A stretch of 64,000 nucleotides of DNA, from contig JACDQD010000011.1 in NCBI GenBank assembly GCA_019843655.1, positions 4,816,604 through 4,880,603 on the forward strand, written 5' to 3'. Below the pieces are notes generated by a model. The model was not told where the DNA came from. It saw only the letters and a program-made list of their open reading frames with translations, and made no database searches. A program made the position numbers and the translations under genes. Source of the DNA: Lethocerus indicus. Lineage: Eukaryota > Arthropoda > Insecta > Hemiptera > Belostomatidae. Shown piece after piece: positions 24,328-37,632 of this stretch. Every line of letters begins with the position of its first letter. Positions within the stretch are counted from its first letter, which is position 1.

Positions 24328-26916
24328 CACAGCCTAACTTTGTAAGGGATTTATTTACTAATGTTCGAAAACACCACATACTACAACTTCACAGTTCATA
24401 GCGCTAATTGATTGTTTGCATAGTTTTAATTTCTAATTAATCCCCCAGCAGTAGTAAAAACAATTTCTACCAGTAGAAGGCCTAGTGTCATACACCAGGA
24501 TACAATAGTCAATATCTCCTGTTCTACTAATAATGGAGTAATGTCTACTACAATGCTGGTGTTCAAACACGTCATAAAATTTCCATTGAAGTAATTTTTT
24601 AGACGTAATTTCAATGTCAAGGGTAACGCAATACACTTAACTTGTTAGCGGAGGACTGACGGTTCAAGAACTGACAGGTGCGTGTCGGATTAACGGTGGG
24701 TAGCTTAGGAAAAAAACACCCATGGGCATCCGATAGGAAAAAACCCATAGTTAGAAAGTAATATCCGGTCAGATTAGGGAACACCCCTGTATATTTTAAA
24801 CGGGGAGAATCGTAACGGCGGAGGAAGCGTAAATCTAACCCCAAGAATAGTATCAAGAGACCTAACTGGTCGTGGGCCCTCTTTTATGCGAGGATGCACT
24901 CAATATAAATCTCTGCGTAAGAGCCCGATTTATAGTTCGTGTCGCCGTATTTCAAGGGGCCCAGTGTGGAGGGGTAATGAAAAAAAAAATAGGAAATAAA
25001 AGAAAAAAAATCCGGGTCCGGTCCATAAACTTGTCGAAGACCGACCTATGCTAATTTGTCCCGCAGCGGTCGTCCGTCCGGTATTTATAACCTCTCCGGT
25101 TCTAATCGGTAGTTACCATTCCTAAAAAAATTCTTCATTCGAATTTTCAATAATACTTCGCGAAAAAGGACAGTCTAGGCCCGGGATCACAAACAGGCGA
25201 CGCTATATTTTCTTAAATAAAGCGTGCAAATATGTTATTCTGTAAAAACAGTTGTTCCTTTAAACAAAATAAAATAGAAGTATTATTGCTCCTAAGAATA
25301 ATTGAAGAGCGACATGAAACATAAAATCTGAATAGATTTTAACCGACTAAACTACCGAGAAGGCAGCTACTGTATTCCAAACCCTCGCCAACCACATAAC
25401 AGGTATTTCGAAATATTATCTTATGCAATAATGAATGAGGTTAGCGAACCTAGAAACAATTAATGGGACGGACCAAATTGAAGATTTAGTAAAACCAGGA
25501 TGGAATTCGGAAGTGAAAACGATTGGAACGAAAAAATCATCTTGCGCAACTTGCCGCCGAGAGAACTGTCCTTCCACCGGGGCTGTCCGAAAGTGGGATA
25601 TTTCTGGTGAAAATTTAGAATTCCTGTGCGGGCGAGAGCAATTTGCATATTCGTAAAATTATCGGATAATAACCTTAAGCGCGTCGTAAAAAGTATTGAC
25701 AGGCGGCCGAACTGAGAAACAGGAAACGCGATAAAATGGAATCGGATCGAAGCGCGAAGTCGGGATTAGTAACACTTTCTTCCCTACGACGATCATCCAA
25801 CGGTTTACTGTAATTGGGCCCCAGCTCTGAAACCAAATCGGTCTGTAGTACTAGAAATATTCGCTAATTTTCAGGATTCAAGACAGTTACATAATTATTA
25901 GTATTAATAAAATATATGCATAATAAATACCTATATTAATTTTGGATCCCATTATCGGGGTCATCATAAAAAGAAATCTAAAAATTTTATATAGTACAAG
26001 ATATGTTTCAAAAGAAGATATTATTTCATCATTTTCCCCAGTTCAATTTACTCAATTCCTATCAATTTTATGCGGTCAGCTCTTAAATTGTATGAAAAAA
26101 AACAACCGACTTGTTCAAGTCAATAATGAATATGACTGCCATATTGCTATAAATTTATAGCAAATATTACCGAAATTTGGTAGTTATATCATCGAGTTTA
26201 TATTATTAGTCACGCTATGCCATTTATATTTGTGTTTCGCCATATTTTTTATGAAGTGTTAAAATTGCAGTATCGTATATCAAGAAACCCCCGTTAATAG
26301 AATGATCGATACCGCGGTTGCTCAAGTAGTAGGTACTCTGTTTCGTAACCAGTTTTCGGACTGTCGGCATAACACAACAATCCGACGCAAATCGGCCGTA
26401 CTTCAGAAGACCGTACCAGTATAATGAACAGTTGCGCGCGTATCTGAAACTCCCTCGAAAGCCGGCAAGTACCGGTCCCAAGCCGGCGGCAGATAATGGT
26501 GGAAAAAGAAAGCCCGCAGTCGAGAGTTTAAATGTTGAAAGACAATAGGCAAGCAGGTTCTCAACCGGCGTGTTTCAGCGGGTTGGAGTTCCATGAACCC
26601 GAAATTATATAACGATTCTAATTGTGTCTGTACACACAGATATTCAGTGTTTAGAAGTGCGGGTAATTCCAGTAGGGTGCTGGCGAGAAGCCGAAACATT
26701 TCTAGTTTCCGACCCTACGATACAGACGGCGATTATTGTGACCCTATCAACCAACTATTATCGCACAATAATTAAAGTTACGCTAAGTTGTAATTAATCT
26801 CATCATAAAGGAAAACTTTCCTTTCAAATCCATTATTATTGCGATCTATTTAGGGGTATATTATAATTCGAACGCTTATAATAACTAGTAAATAAAATCT
26901 TACTCGGCAGCTCGGT

Positions 26917-27000
26917 AGCATTGTTGAAAAAACATTGTTGAATCGATCCCCGTTCGTTTTTTTTCAGGATATCGTAATATTTCGAAATATTTGCAGCCCC
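26917..27000 (+). repeat. R3 dispersed repeat
   Basis: AGCATTGTTGAAAAAACATT, GTTGAATCGATCCCC, TTTTTTTTCAGGATATCGTA and AAATATTTGCAGCCCC are collinear with 11863-11966 and in the same orientation. Confidence 0.58.
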
Positions 27001-28931
27001 AAAATCCAGACAAGACGGAGCTAGTTGATAAACTCTCAGAAACCAAATGTGGAATTAAATCCGATAGAATTTAAAGATTTTACGAGGGAAGAACTGAAGA
27101 GTTTGTCCTAGGACAAATTTATTATCCTGACTAACGCTTAGCATTGCTGTCTTCGGTTTCCAATTGGACCTAGGCCAGGTCTAGAGCCAACATCTTCCCT
27201 GCTATTCGGGCAAATTAGTGATAATTCCTTAGCGTTTGGTGTAGAGTGTAGCAGCCGGAGCTGGTTTCACACGTTGATCTCCCAACCGAGGGAACACCAT
27301 CACAATCCTCCCACCTTATCCTCGACAATCGGATTTAATGCGGCCTCAGTGGGAATAACCTCGTGACCTTAAATCGAAACGCATAACCCCCTCCCTCCAT
27401 CGCGTGATGATCCTCCCGGCCTACTATGGAATAAGACAATATGCGTTCCCGTCAATGGGGAGTACGCCAAAAGCTCTGGGGCTCTTCTCGTGCTTATTAA
27501 TTCGGAACGCGTGACGGGCCCAATAGTGAAAGGGGCCGAAACGTATAAAAGTAGACTTCGAATTACATAAAGGCCAATTAATATTTCACTGCCACCGGGG
27601 GGGAGGCGAGGGGGCGAATAAAACGCGGATATAAAACCTACCTTATACGGGGCGGGGAATGAATTTGTTCTGGTAAATTCGCGAGTCGAGCGTACAACTA
27701 TCCGCTGCCGGCCCGAAATAAAAGTACGAATCCTTGTACGGCAATAGGAATCGTAACTTTACAGCCTTTACAGCTTGCATAATGCCGACAGTAATTCTCT
27801 GTCCGCCTTCCAATTGTTTATTAATTTCTTCTGGCTCCAACCGTAGGGAAACTCATTATAGAATTCTGTATGAAATAAGAGGTAATGTCAATAAAACGAA
27901 ATTGTATTTTGAAGTCCGGATTGAAAAAGTGAACGCTGGATCTGCAAGAACAGCTAAGAAAATCATTAGAAACTGAATATTGTATTTCGTGCTATATTAC
28001 AATGTGGTTCCTTTCGAATGTTGATTTCGGTAGTATGAAAGTCTATTTTGAATTGCAAAGGCTTAGTGGGATTGCCAATGTTTTTAAATTTCAGTAATGT
28101 GTTGACTTAAATAACAGTAATTAACGTGTATTCCATAAGGAAAAAAATTATTTCAATTAGGGATCCCCTAAACAGTGCTGTCAAATATGTTCACTGTATT
28201 AGATTTATATAGAGCATAATCTACGCAAGCTCGGGTGATTAATGGAGACCACTTTTGTGTCTGACCACTTATACATATATCTGACGCATTTAAAATAATA
28301 GGAAATGTCACCGGATTGACGGCTTGAGCGGAGAAAGCTTGGACAACAGAAAAAAAGCGACATTAGTATTCTAAAATTTCAGCGTCGGTATCAATCGAAT
28401 GTCAAAACAGGATGGGGCAAAAAAGAAATGAGCGGGCGGACTACTTTCGCCTTGGGGCCATCGCAAATTTCGGCGTCCCCCAAAAATGAAACAGCCACCT
28501 TCCGCGGTATCAGTTCAAGTTAGAATAATTAGTACATCTGTTTTTTTTAATTTTAATTCTTTAATGATTGATGACAACGAGGAAACACAAAAGTCTTGGA
28601 GAACTCTACACGATGTAATGCGATATCCTTAAATCGGTAGTCGAAGGGAAAAAAAATAATTGAGGTGTTATTTCCAACGCTCGTTTCAAATGTCTACAAT
28701 TATTTGATATATAATATCGAATATATTAATTTTAAATATAACTATCATTTTGGTTTGGCTTATCAATTTTTCAGTAAATCGATTAAATTCCTAAGATAAA
28801 AATTTGTATCACGACTCCATTATTAAAATATGCAATGGTAATCGCTGCTGTAATTCCAGAAATCGAATCAGAGGTTGCTCACTTTAATAGGAGAACCACA
28901 TATAATATTATTTCCCTATATTATCGGATAT

Positions 28932-28965
28932 AGATCAGTATATTATTAAGTAATATTACTGATCT
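28932..28965. other. Near-perfect 34-bp palindrome
   Basis: AGATCAGTATATTATT on the left and its near complement ending TACTGATCT on the right fold into a long AT-rich hairpin with a tiny loop around TAAG. It may be a small inverted duplication. Confidence 0.8.
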
Positions 28966-31075
28966 GTAATCATAATTATACGTCCCATTTTCGTAAAAAA
29001 ATATAGTTTGCGTAGAATTTTATAATAATCACTAGTCGCAGGGGGAAAACACTTTAGCTCAATTGCTATTAATCGTAGCGACTTGTGTGAGGTATCAAAA
29101 TGTTACAGTCGACCCGAGGAAGCACAAACCGATCTAAGTTTTGGATCGAATAGGAGGCAGGAAAACTAATTAACGGTAATCCGAACACGCACCCCGTAAA
29201 TAGTAACAAAATAATTTAATATGCTTTTTTCGTTCTATTTAGTCTTTCGGTTATGCTTAGCGGTTGCCAAGGTTCACCTTAAAACATTTATAAGACTGTA
29301 AGACTACTGAGTGAGTATGTAGGAGGACCTAATAATCAAATCTTGACGCGATAAAACAATAAGCAAATTTGTTGGTTTTTAGTAAAGAATATACTGGAGT
29401 TCACAGTTCTTCTAATTCACATTTTATGTTCCCATATGAATATCTATCTGGGAATATAATCTAGGAAAATTGAAAAACTTTTTCATCGCCAACGTTTTAA
29501 GCGGAAGGACCATGTCCTTCTTCGGTCGCGATCTGAAAACTCAAGTGGGTTTCGTTCTACTGGGATCGAAGAAAACTATATAATTCGTTTGATCCTTAAA
29601 CGGAGCCGATAATTTAAACGATGGCGTAACCGCGATTTGCACCTCGGCGATCCTTTTCGGGCGGGTCGGATTTGAATTTATCAAACTCGTGGATGATGAT
29701 GAGAACAAAACGAACACGAGGAGGGCAATCTGTCGTGTAACGCCTTTTCTGAAAATATTATTTCCTCCGTCGATTATAAAGATGGCGGTGGGCCGTCCTC
29801 AATTCCTCTATCCTTGGGCTTAATGTCAAAGTTCGCATTATTAGACTTGGCGGATATCTCATTTTAGCTTAAAAACAGTGTTGCATTTCAGTATCCATCC
29901 ATGAATTTTTTCAACTAATATTTAGTTCGTAATTTAACTCATAAAGAATTAAAAATTGATGTACCGCTTACGGTTTCTTACGTACACGTCCAAACATTCT
30001 ATCAATTTGTTCAAATAATCACAACTATCCGCGCACACAACACACACCATTTTTAAATGAGTATTTCTCAATATTATTCCTAAATCATAAATTTCAAGAG
30101 ACGGGGATTGCGCAAAATATGTAATACAAAAATGAAAATGGTATATACTGAAATGCATACATCCGCCCAAGCAAATAATAAACGGACGACAAGAAATCGA
30201 CGTTAAAAATCTGAATAAAGAATTAAAAATAGATAAATGTTGTAATAATCCAATTTGTGGATATTTATATTCTGAAAAGTGAAATGCCACTTAGAGTTCT
30301 ATTTGCGGGCAGAAACCGGTATCACCAATCACTCAAACAACCTGAATTATCTGACGGAAGCTGTCAATGTCCTATCTCTTCCGCTGTATCTCTGTAATCA
30401 TTCCTAATTTATTTATTCATTCATGATTTTCCTTTTTACGTTCAGCGTGTATTAAATTACTGAATTTAATTCCATTCATAGCTATCTGTTGAGAGCTGAG
30501 GGTGCATTTAAAATTATTTTTCAATAATTACCTAAAACATTTTTCAGGGTAGAACCATCCCTAATTTATATCAAGCGCGTTCAAGGCTTATCGCCCAATA
30601 TCTCCAGCAGCATGATTAAGAACAAATAAACGAAAAGGGAGAATAACACGGTCCATATTCCAAACCGTCCATAAAAGTAGCTTCTAGGCGAGACCCAAAA
30701 GTAAGGTCTCCTGTTTATTTTTTAGAAATACAAACAAGCGTTTATTTTCTATAATATCTACATCATATTAAAAATTTAATTCTATGTACGCAGCATTTTT
30801 AAAACAAGGGAACACATTGTACTTATATGAATTTACTAATGTAGACGCATATTGTAATTAGGTAGAATAAATAAATAAACAGTACGTTAATTCCATTCAC
30901 AATTTATACGGGAAAATAGATGGAAGGGCATTCCGGTTTATTTGACTTGCTTCCATTTTCATTGGACGCCGCCAAGGACGGTCGTTACTGCTGATCCGTG
31001 AAATTATAACGTTTTTAACGCGGTAAAAGCGCCCGGTTTAAAAATAGCCTTCGCTTTTATTCGAGCGCGCCTTAC

Positions 31076-31122
31076 CTTCTTCTGCAGGTCGGGCGGCAAC
31101 AACTCTTTGCGGAAAAAAAAAA
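31076..31122 (-). CDS. Candidate short exon upstream of the 23190 exon
   Basis: A strong donor (AAG|GTAAGG, intron base 1 at 31075) ends a short open stretch reading RKELLPPDLQKK. Two acceptors are possible. The better one, TTCCTGTTATAG, gives a 47-nt exon opening with a run of ten T and encoding FFFRKELLPPDLQKK, with two bases completing an upstream codon. A weaker one (CAAAGAG, with AG at 31103-31104) gives a 27-nt phase-0 microexon, LLPPDLQKK (31076-31102). Either version ends in phase 0, which matches the phase-0 acceptor of the exon at 23190-23408 on the same strand about 7.7 kb downstream. This is a splice-signal prediction only. No family match is claimed, and a chance donor and acceptor pair cannot be excluded in DNA of this length. 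Confidence 0.33.
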
Positions 31123-31589
31123 CTATAACAGGAAGAAACCTAATCACCATCGTGGGACAATCTTGTCCCGGTAGAACAGCATTGTGGAGAAGAAAACAGA
31201 GCGACAGTTACGCGAAATAAAAGGGCGGGAATAAACAAACGAGAGGAGATGATTTCACGCGCGATGAAAAATAAATGGACGAGACGATTTTACGCCATTT
31301 TACTTCTTTAAAACCGAGTACGCGGCGGTTGTAATTCACCAATCGGACCGACCGTAAACATTTTCTGATGACTATACCGCATTTTCCGATTGTAATTGAA
31401 GTGAAATCAGGCCACGGATGGAAACGCTAACTCCAATCACCGGTGACTTCGAAATTCCCCTTCAATTACTCATTTCCAGTAATTAAATTGGCACGGTTCG
31501 AGTCGCGGTCAATTAAAAATTTCAACCGTATACATTTTCTTTGAAACTGCTTCATCGGAACATTGTTATGAACATAATATTGCGTTTCA

Positions 31590-31680
31590 GTCTTGAGAGC
31601 CCTGAACAAAGGGAAAACAATTAAAATAATATACTTTACTTGCCGGTAGAAGGTATAATAAGAACTGCAATGACTAATAG
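31590..31680 (+). repeat. R4 dispersed repeat
   Basis: AAAACAATTAAAATAATATA, CTTGCCGGTAGAAGG and TATAATAAGAACTGCAATGA then CTAAT match 43211-43291. The last 25 bases are identical in both copies. It abuts an R1 copy. Confidence 0.65.
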
Positions 31681-31749
31681 AATTTTCATGAGCAGGAGGA
31701 TGTAGGATTTGACCTCCAATAGCTTAAAATTGGTTTAGGATTTCATTTT

Positions 31750-31847
31750 TTTGGTCTTTTGCTAGACCGGTATCGGTCGCTCGCCATCTTCATTAGCCGA
31801 AACCACAGAGAGACAGGGGGAGCAGGCAGAAGAACGCGAAATCTGTT
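31750..31847 (-). repeat. R1 copy, internally rearranged
   Basis: TTTTGCTAGACCGGTATCGG followed by TCGCTCGCCATCTTCATTAGC is a close reverse-strand match to the R1 right arm and interior. It is followed by a piece resembling the other arm (GAGAGACAGG...GAACGCGAAATCTG), as if the middle of the element had been deleted. It sits directly beside the R4 repeat at 31590-31680. Confidence 0.6.
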
Positions 31848-32169
31848 AAATAATTTAATTCGGTAATTTTTCCACAGAAACGACCAACACTCATGAAAGC
31901 GAACTTTCATTTATGCCACTTAGTTGTGCTGCGGTAGCGTAAGCTGTTTTTAACCACTACCCCGACCGTTTCCGCCCTGATGTCCGGAATATGTACACAC
32001 GGCAGCTGGACTTTCAGTGCGGAGCGCACTTTTGATACAGGTTATAAACTGGATTATGATTACGGTAACCGGCCGGTCATATATCGATCCGTCGCATCTG
32101 GGACCGTGCGGCTGTAACGAACTCGTGAGGGCGACACTAGCTCGGCGATTTCATTAAGGGTGCTGTTGT

Positions 32170-32187
32170 GTTGTTGTTGTTGTTGTT
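32170..32187. repeat. (GTT)n microsatellite
   Basis: Six consecutive GTT/TTG units in a GC-rich patch. Confidence 0.9.
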
Positions 32188-33440
32188 AGGCCCCGAACAT
32201 TGCGCAACGGCCGGTCGCGGCACCCCCGCAACTGTTGCGCAAGTGTCGTGCTCCGGCTTTCCGCCGGTGAAAATCGCTAGTGCTTACCCGCGCCCTATCG
32301 ACGCCGACCGGTCTATCGATAGTGGCCGGCGATAAAATGTTGCGCAATACAATAAATGTTTAATTAAAGCCGCTCGGCGACATAATACTGACTGGCGATA
32401 CGCAAGAAGTCATGTAAGAAGAAGTGAGTGCAAACTGCAATGCGAACATTTCCTTTGTTACTCTAGAAATAAAACTCGAGACTTGGAACAATTTGTGAAA
32501 TTGTGACCTCAAGCACAATAATTGCATAGTTAACCCCAATTTCTAGCTTTTAAGTTCTTCAGGTGGGGGATTGGGAGAACGGGTTGGAGTACGTGATTCG
32601 GCACACGTCAATCCCCTTGACAGATTGGAAGTAAATGATTCCCGAACCCTGACTTATAAATTTTATTCATACATGTGCAACAAACTATTTAAAATGGTCT
32701 ATCGTTTTCACCATGAGGCTTATAAAGACATTCACGCTGTTTTAACTTTTCTACATTGAAAATAATGGATGATAAGCTATTAAGTAGTTTGGAAATATGA
32801 ATTAATATTACAACATTAAATAAAGCTTTATATTGATATAGTTGCGCAATCTTCCCGGTTCCAGTGTCGTTCTTGTCACTGCCTTATTGGTCTATATAAT
32901 AATAAGTTGCCATATGTAATCAAAGTCGAATAAGGGGTATAACACGCATATGTATATGTCCATATAAAGAAATGGGTCGAAACATGAATGCCTTAATACG
33001 AGCACGTACATATTTGAGGACGTTTTGTAAATTTTAACAAAAAAACCGCGCTGATCCGAGTTCTAAACGCCAGCAAATTTTGAATTCTGCCAGTCGATTT
33101 TATGCAACTGCGGGGTACTCATTAGAAAATTATGTCGTTAAGAAAACAGATTGGCGGCCTTTGGTACGTGGACTGGTTATTAATGTTTGAGGCGTCATAT
33201 TAGCCTGTGGCCATGAATGAGGCCTACGACGGCTCGTTGAATGTTTTATTTTGAATTTATATATATAATTGGCGTACAAGCCTGCATGTTATAATTGCGG
33301 TCTAAATTTTTTTAAATGACTAGCGCGTGTTGAGCTTTTTTTCTCTTCTTAACTTCATTAGGAAAATGTACACGCGGGGACAGCGGTTTCCGTAATTGAA
33401 TAAATACTCCCATTTTTTTTTTTTTAGTTCATTCCCTCAT

Positions 33441-33715
33441 ATGTGAACATTTTGCTCTCAATGCCTTGAGACATGCTGTTTAACCTTAAATTCTGAATAA
33501 TCAATACATCCAGTTTCTCCAAGCGAATTTCTGTAAGCGAAACTTTTGTAGGTTTCCGAGCTCAGTGCCCTATCACCGTCCCTTAAGGTGGAGGCGTTCG
33601 AGTTTTCCCATTAACGGTGGGAAAAACCTCGGCGGAGGGAAATATCTCAGTCCAATTTTCCGGAGATGTATCGCTGGGTAGAAAACCATTCTGAAGCACT
33701 CCCGTAATAGTTATT
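33441..33715 (-). repeat. R2 dispersed repeat, long copy
   Basis: This is one of two long copies of a repeat of roughly 250-275 bp. In order on the plus strand: TTTTGCTCTCAATGCC, ACCTTAAATTCTGAA, GTGCCCTATCACCGTCCCTT, AAGGTGGAGGCGTTCG, GGGAAAAACCTCGGCGGAGG, and CACTCCCGTAATAG. The same ordered blocks occur at 46961-47215. No coding region, terminal inverted repeat or poly(A) tail is apparent, so the class (decayed MITE, SINE or retroelement end) is undecided. Confidence 0.68.
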
Positions 33716-36700
33716 AGGAGGTCTCTTGTGGTCTCATCGTAGTGTGGTGCCCATATGATCCCATTCTTCCACTTTCAGGCATGCGCACTGCCAATGTTTT
33801 TCTAGACAATTCGGTGCAAGACTTAGGGCGAATCTAAGTGGGCTGGACAAAGAATAGACTCTATTTATCTGTATGTGCGCAATTGAATGGCTGCATTTGG
33901 TGTAGCGCGTTGGCCGGCGACATAACCTTGCCGTTGGTGGGCGTCGGGGCGTCCCGCCCCGTCCTCAGCGCCCACCTGTCCGTACCCGCCCTGGCTCCGA
34001 CTCTATTGTTTGTTTTGTAAACAGATTTTTATTTATAGGAGCTGAACTAAAGCTCCTGAAGAGTGTGGGCTACTGAACCGGGCTACGGTCCCCGGCCAAA
34101 CCCTTCGCGGTCCCAAGGTGACCGGCCGCGGTGGACAATAGAAATGCAAATGGAGACTTCCAGGTCCTTCGATGCAAACGTCTCAGCCGTCATTATTCTC
34201 CAAAATCAGAAGCTAACACGGCCGTGTATTGGCATTCTTTAAAATACTTGGCTATAACAGATCTTTGCTGAGAAAAAGTCGGTAAATCGAGACACTAGAA
34301 AGTTGTTAATGACGCATTTCCCAATAATTAAAGTGTCACTACTCGTTTTAATTTTGATTCTAGTTTCCAATCTTAAAAAAAAAAACGTCTCCTCTCCCCA
34401 TATCGCGGCCTACTTTATGCCTTATGATCTCACTTTATTCATTTACTGTATTTTTTTTTGTATTCCTATCTATCCGCGCTTGATATGTGCACCGCCCTGT
34501 TTACAATCCGTCGGACCGGTTTATCAATGCGCTGTACGCATTTGAAATTACAATTGTCTGCGGGGCCGCGCCTACTGGACGGCGCGCCACATTCGGACAG
34601 AACAATAGGCCCAATTTAAATAATTCGAGACCAATTAAATAATTTCTCGCGGTGTCGATCGTGCGGAAAGACCAATGGTGAAAAAAAATATGGAGGGCCG
34701 TGGCTGTCTGGGTCGCGCCGGCGATAAAGCACTGACGTTAAACTGAAAATAAATACTGTCTTAAATTAAGAAACTGTTGGTGGTCCACCCTAAGCAACTG
34801 AATGACTGAATCACATAATAAATAATAAGCTGGGTCGAATCACAGAACAGTTGGGTTACAAGATACCGCACTTTTGACGAGAGATTCCCCAAAACCAAGA
34901 GACTTATAAATCAATTTTTAATAATATATAAAGAAAAGGGAAAAATATAAAACATTGAACGTTGCATAATTTAATAACTCTTTCGTCTCTCTTGTCTTAA
35001 TAAGTGCGATACAACAACAAAAAACTGAAATGTTTTCCCCCCTCAATGGGGGTGAGCAATGAAAGTTTTAGAGGAAGTGGTTCATGTTATTGTGTTAATA
35101 GTCAATTTTAAACGACTGAGTTTTGATTAAGTAAATCTCATTTTACCTACAAGAGGATAATTGATCGAGGTTACTTATTGATTTTCTTTATTCTTAAAAT
35201 TTAAGGGCGGAAAGCTGCGGTTAACAATTTCTCCAAGTGTCGGTGCTGAAAGCTCATCGTGGGGGTGTCGGATAATACGACCGAGAACTGTCAATTATCG
35301 AAGAGATTACCTCGAGGCTCTGAGGTGTTTACACTCGATCCGCGGTAAATTTTACGAGGCGTAATATCGACTCCGCCGCTAAAAGGGGCCCCTCCGGAGT
35401 TAAGGGCGGTTCGGATCACAGTGTTTAGCTGGGGGTGTTGACGCCCATTCCCCGAGTTGGCCAGGAATTGCCCACTGGGAATGGGAGTCGCACAGGCCCC
35501 AAAAGACGTGACAGTTGTTTTCCTAATTTTATTTCTCTCCGTTTCCAATTTCGTGATTCCTCGCGCTGGGATTGTCGTGGCCGGGTTCCAAGTGAAAGTC
35601 GATACGCCGTCGGAAACTGCGGGATGAAATACCTGCGGCTATTTCCTCATACTTAAGAAAATGAGAAATTAAACAAAGAGTTTTCAGAGATTTATACACC
35701 TTTCGAGTATTTCTATAGAAAGATAATTTATGTTTTATTTATTACGACAGGAACTAATTACATAAAAGGGGTTTTTCCTCAGGTCCTATTAGAGAACAAT
35801 TAAAACACCTTATGCTATGAGAGTGTGGGAAATTATTGCAATGTACTACGAATAGAATATAACAGTGATCAAGGTGTGATAGAAGATAAATTGTAATTAT
35901 AGCTTATACATTTTTGTCAGATAATAATATGAAAATTCAATTTTCCGTTTTAATATTTCACTATATAACACTGGTTCAGGCGATTCTCAGAACACAGATC
36001 TATACCAATGTGACTATTATTTCATATATAAGAAAAATAAATTGCACAAAATTTGAGAAAAATGCTTCTATCTTCTGAACTACACACTCGATTAAAACAA
36101 CAAATTATTCTTATCTTTTCTATTGAAAGTACAGATTGGAAATATGAGCTTAAAAGGCTAATTTAATTATCGAAAAAATATTCCGAGCGCGTACTTATTT
36201 AGGTCGGCACGTCAATTGAATAATTTTTAATATAAATAGCTATCTGCTTTGCATATAATCTATAATAACACATTCCAGGCTTCTACGTTTACAGATATAC
36301 GAATCAATTACATATCGCGCATCATCGCTATTGTCGTCTAAGGAAGATCCCTCGAAGGCATGATATAGCCTAGAGATGAGAGCGAGAGAAAATGGTTCTA
36401 TCGGAACGTGTCCGGGGCATCGATTCGCGGTCGATGCTATTTAAATACAATTAGTTGCCGTTTAAAAGTCGGACGGGACGCGATCCAAATCCGTCTCTGG
36501 AGGCGGGCGACCGGCGGGCGCCGCGAAACGTCGCCGGCGTTACGCCGAATAAATTATTCAGTGTACGTTAAAAGTGGAAGTGTGAATGAAAAATGTTAAT
36601 CAATACAATTAAAAACACCGAGAGAGCTCACAGGGCAACTTCTGAATGCACGCACGAGGATCCATTACGGAGGATCTATTATCTGCTGTCGTATTTCACA

Positions 36701-37584
36701 ACCGCGTTTGTTTTATTTAACCAACATCCCGTCAAGCTATACTGTAATTAGAATACAAAGTACTACGGCATTAGTACATTAAAAAATAATAGACAAATAT
36801 AACATAATTTTGAATACTATAATCCCGAATTAATTGTTGAATTCACTCTTATATTCTGTATGCAGTAAAGAGGATTTGGCCTCTAATTTCTGTTTGATAA
36901 TTAATTATTTTCTAGTTGTATCACCTTAAAAATGTTACTGTTTTCATACTCAAGCCCCGAATAAGATTGTTCCGAGTTTTCTAGACCCGTATATCGAGGC
37001 TACGCTTGATTTTTTTTCGTACCTCTAGACAGCCGTCCAATTAAAAGCGGAGCATCTGCCCCGGTCTACCCGACGGTGTAAAAAAAAGTTTCACGCGGGC
37101 ACAAGCCCAGGTGCTGGGCCCCTTTGTGCGGAGATAGGATCTTCAGAAATCGTCAACGCTGCTCTATCTCTACATACGAAGCTGTTTAATAATAGAACAG
37201 ATGCGGGCACGTCGAATCTAGGAAAGGAATGGAGTTTTCCGTAGGAACTTCCGGCCGCAGTCGTCGGCAGTTTTCAGCTTTTCAGATTTCGTCAATAGCA
37301 TTCGGGTATGGAAGTTGAAGGCGTGAAGTAATGATGTTCAAGGCTTCGGCGTACAATAAGATTTGCCTAAGTGGAGAAATGTGTACGGAAGAAGAATTAA
37401 CTGTTGTGCCTCGAGTGTAATTAGCGGGGAACTGACGCAGAAAAGTAAACTGTCTGCACCTGCTTGGTAATTTACGCAGGAATTAATTGTAGTATCCAGG
37501 AGTAATCGTGTAACTGAAATTTGAAGTATTCATTTTGCCTATTTGAGGTAACAGGTGTCTGTTTTTGCCTAGCTTTTCTGGGTG

Positions 37585-37632
37585 ACATTTGTGAAAGTTT
37601 TCCTCTCAATACTGCCCTTATTTAAGGTAACT
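37585..37632 (-). repeat. R2 partial copy
   Basis: ACATTTGTGAAAGTTTTCCT then CTCAATACTGCCC and TTTAAGGTAAC carry the R2 head in the same orientation as the two long copies. Only about 48 bp is recognisable. Confidence 0.52.

Larger units (their letters stand above)
23409..31075. other. Noncoding, possibly the upstream intron of the 23190 exon
   Basis: Contents are GC-rich patches at about 23650-24080, 25430-25830, 27240-27850 and 29500-29800, the R3 copy at 26917 and the palindrome at 28932. At 27643 a donor-like AAG|GTAGGT on the minus strand follows an open frame (27643-27840) but has no convincing acceptor. The rest is AT-rich without recognisable features. Confidence 0.5.
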
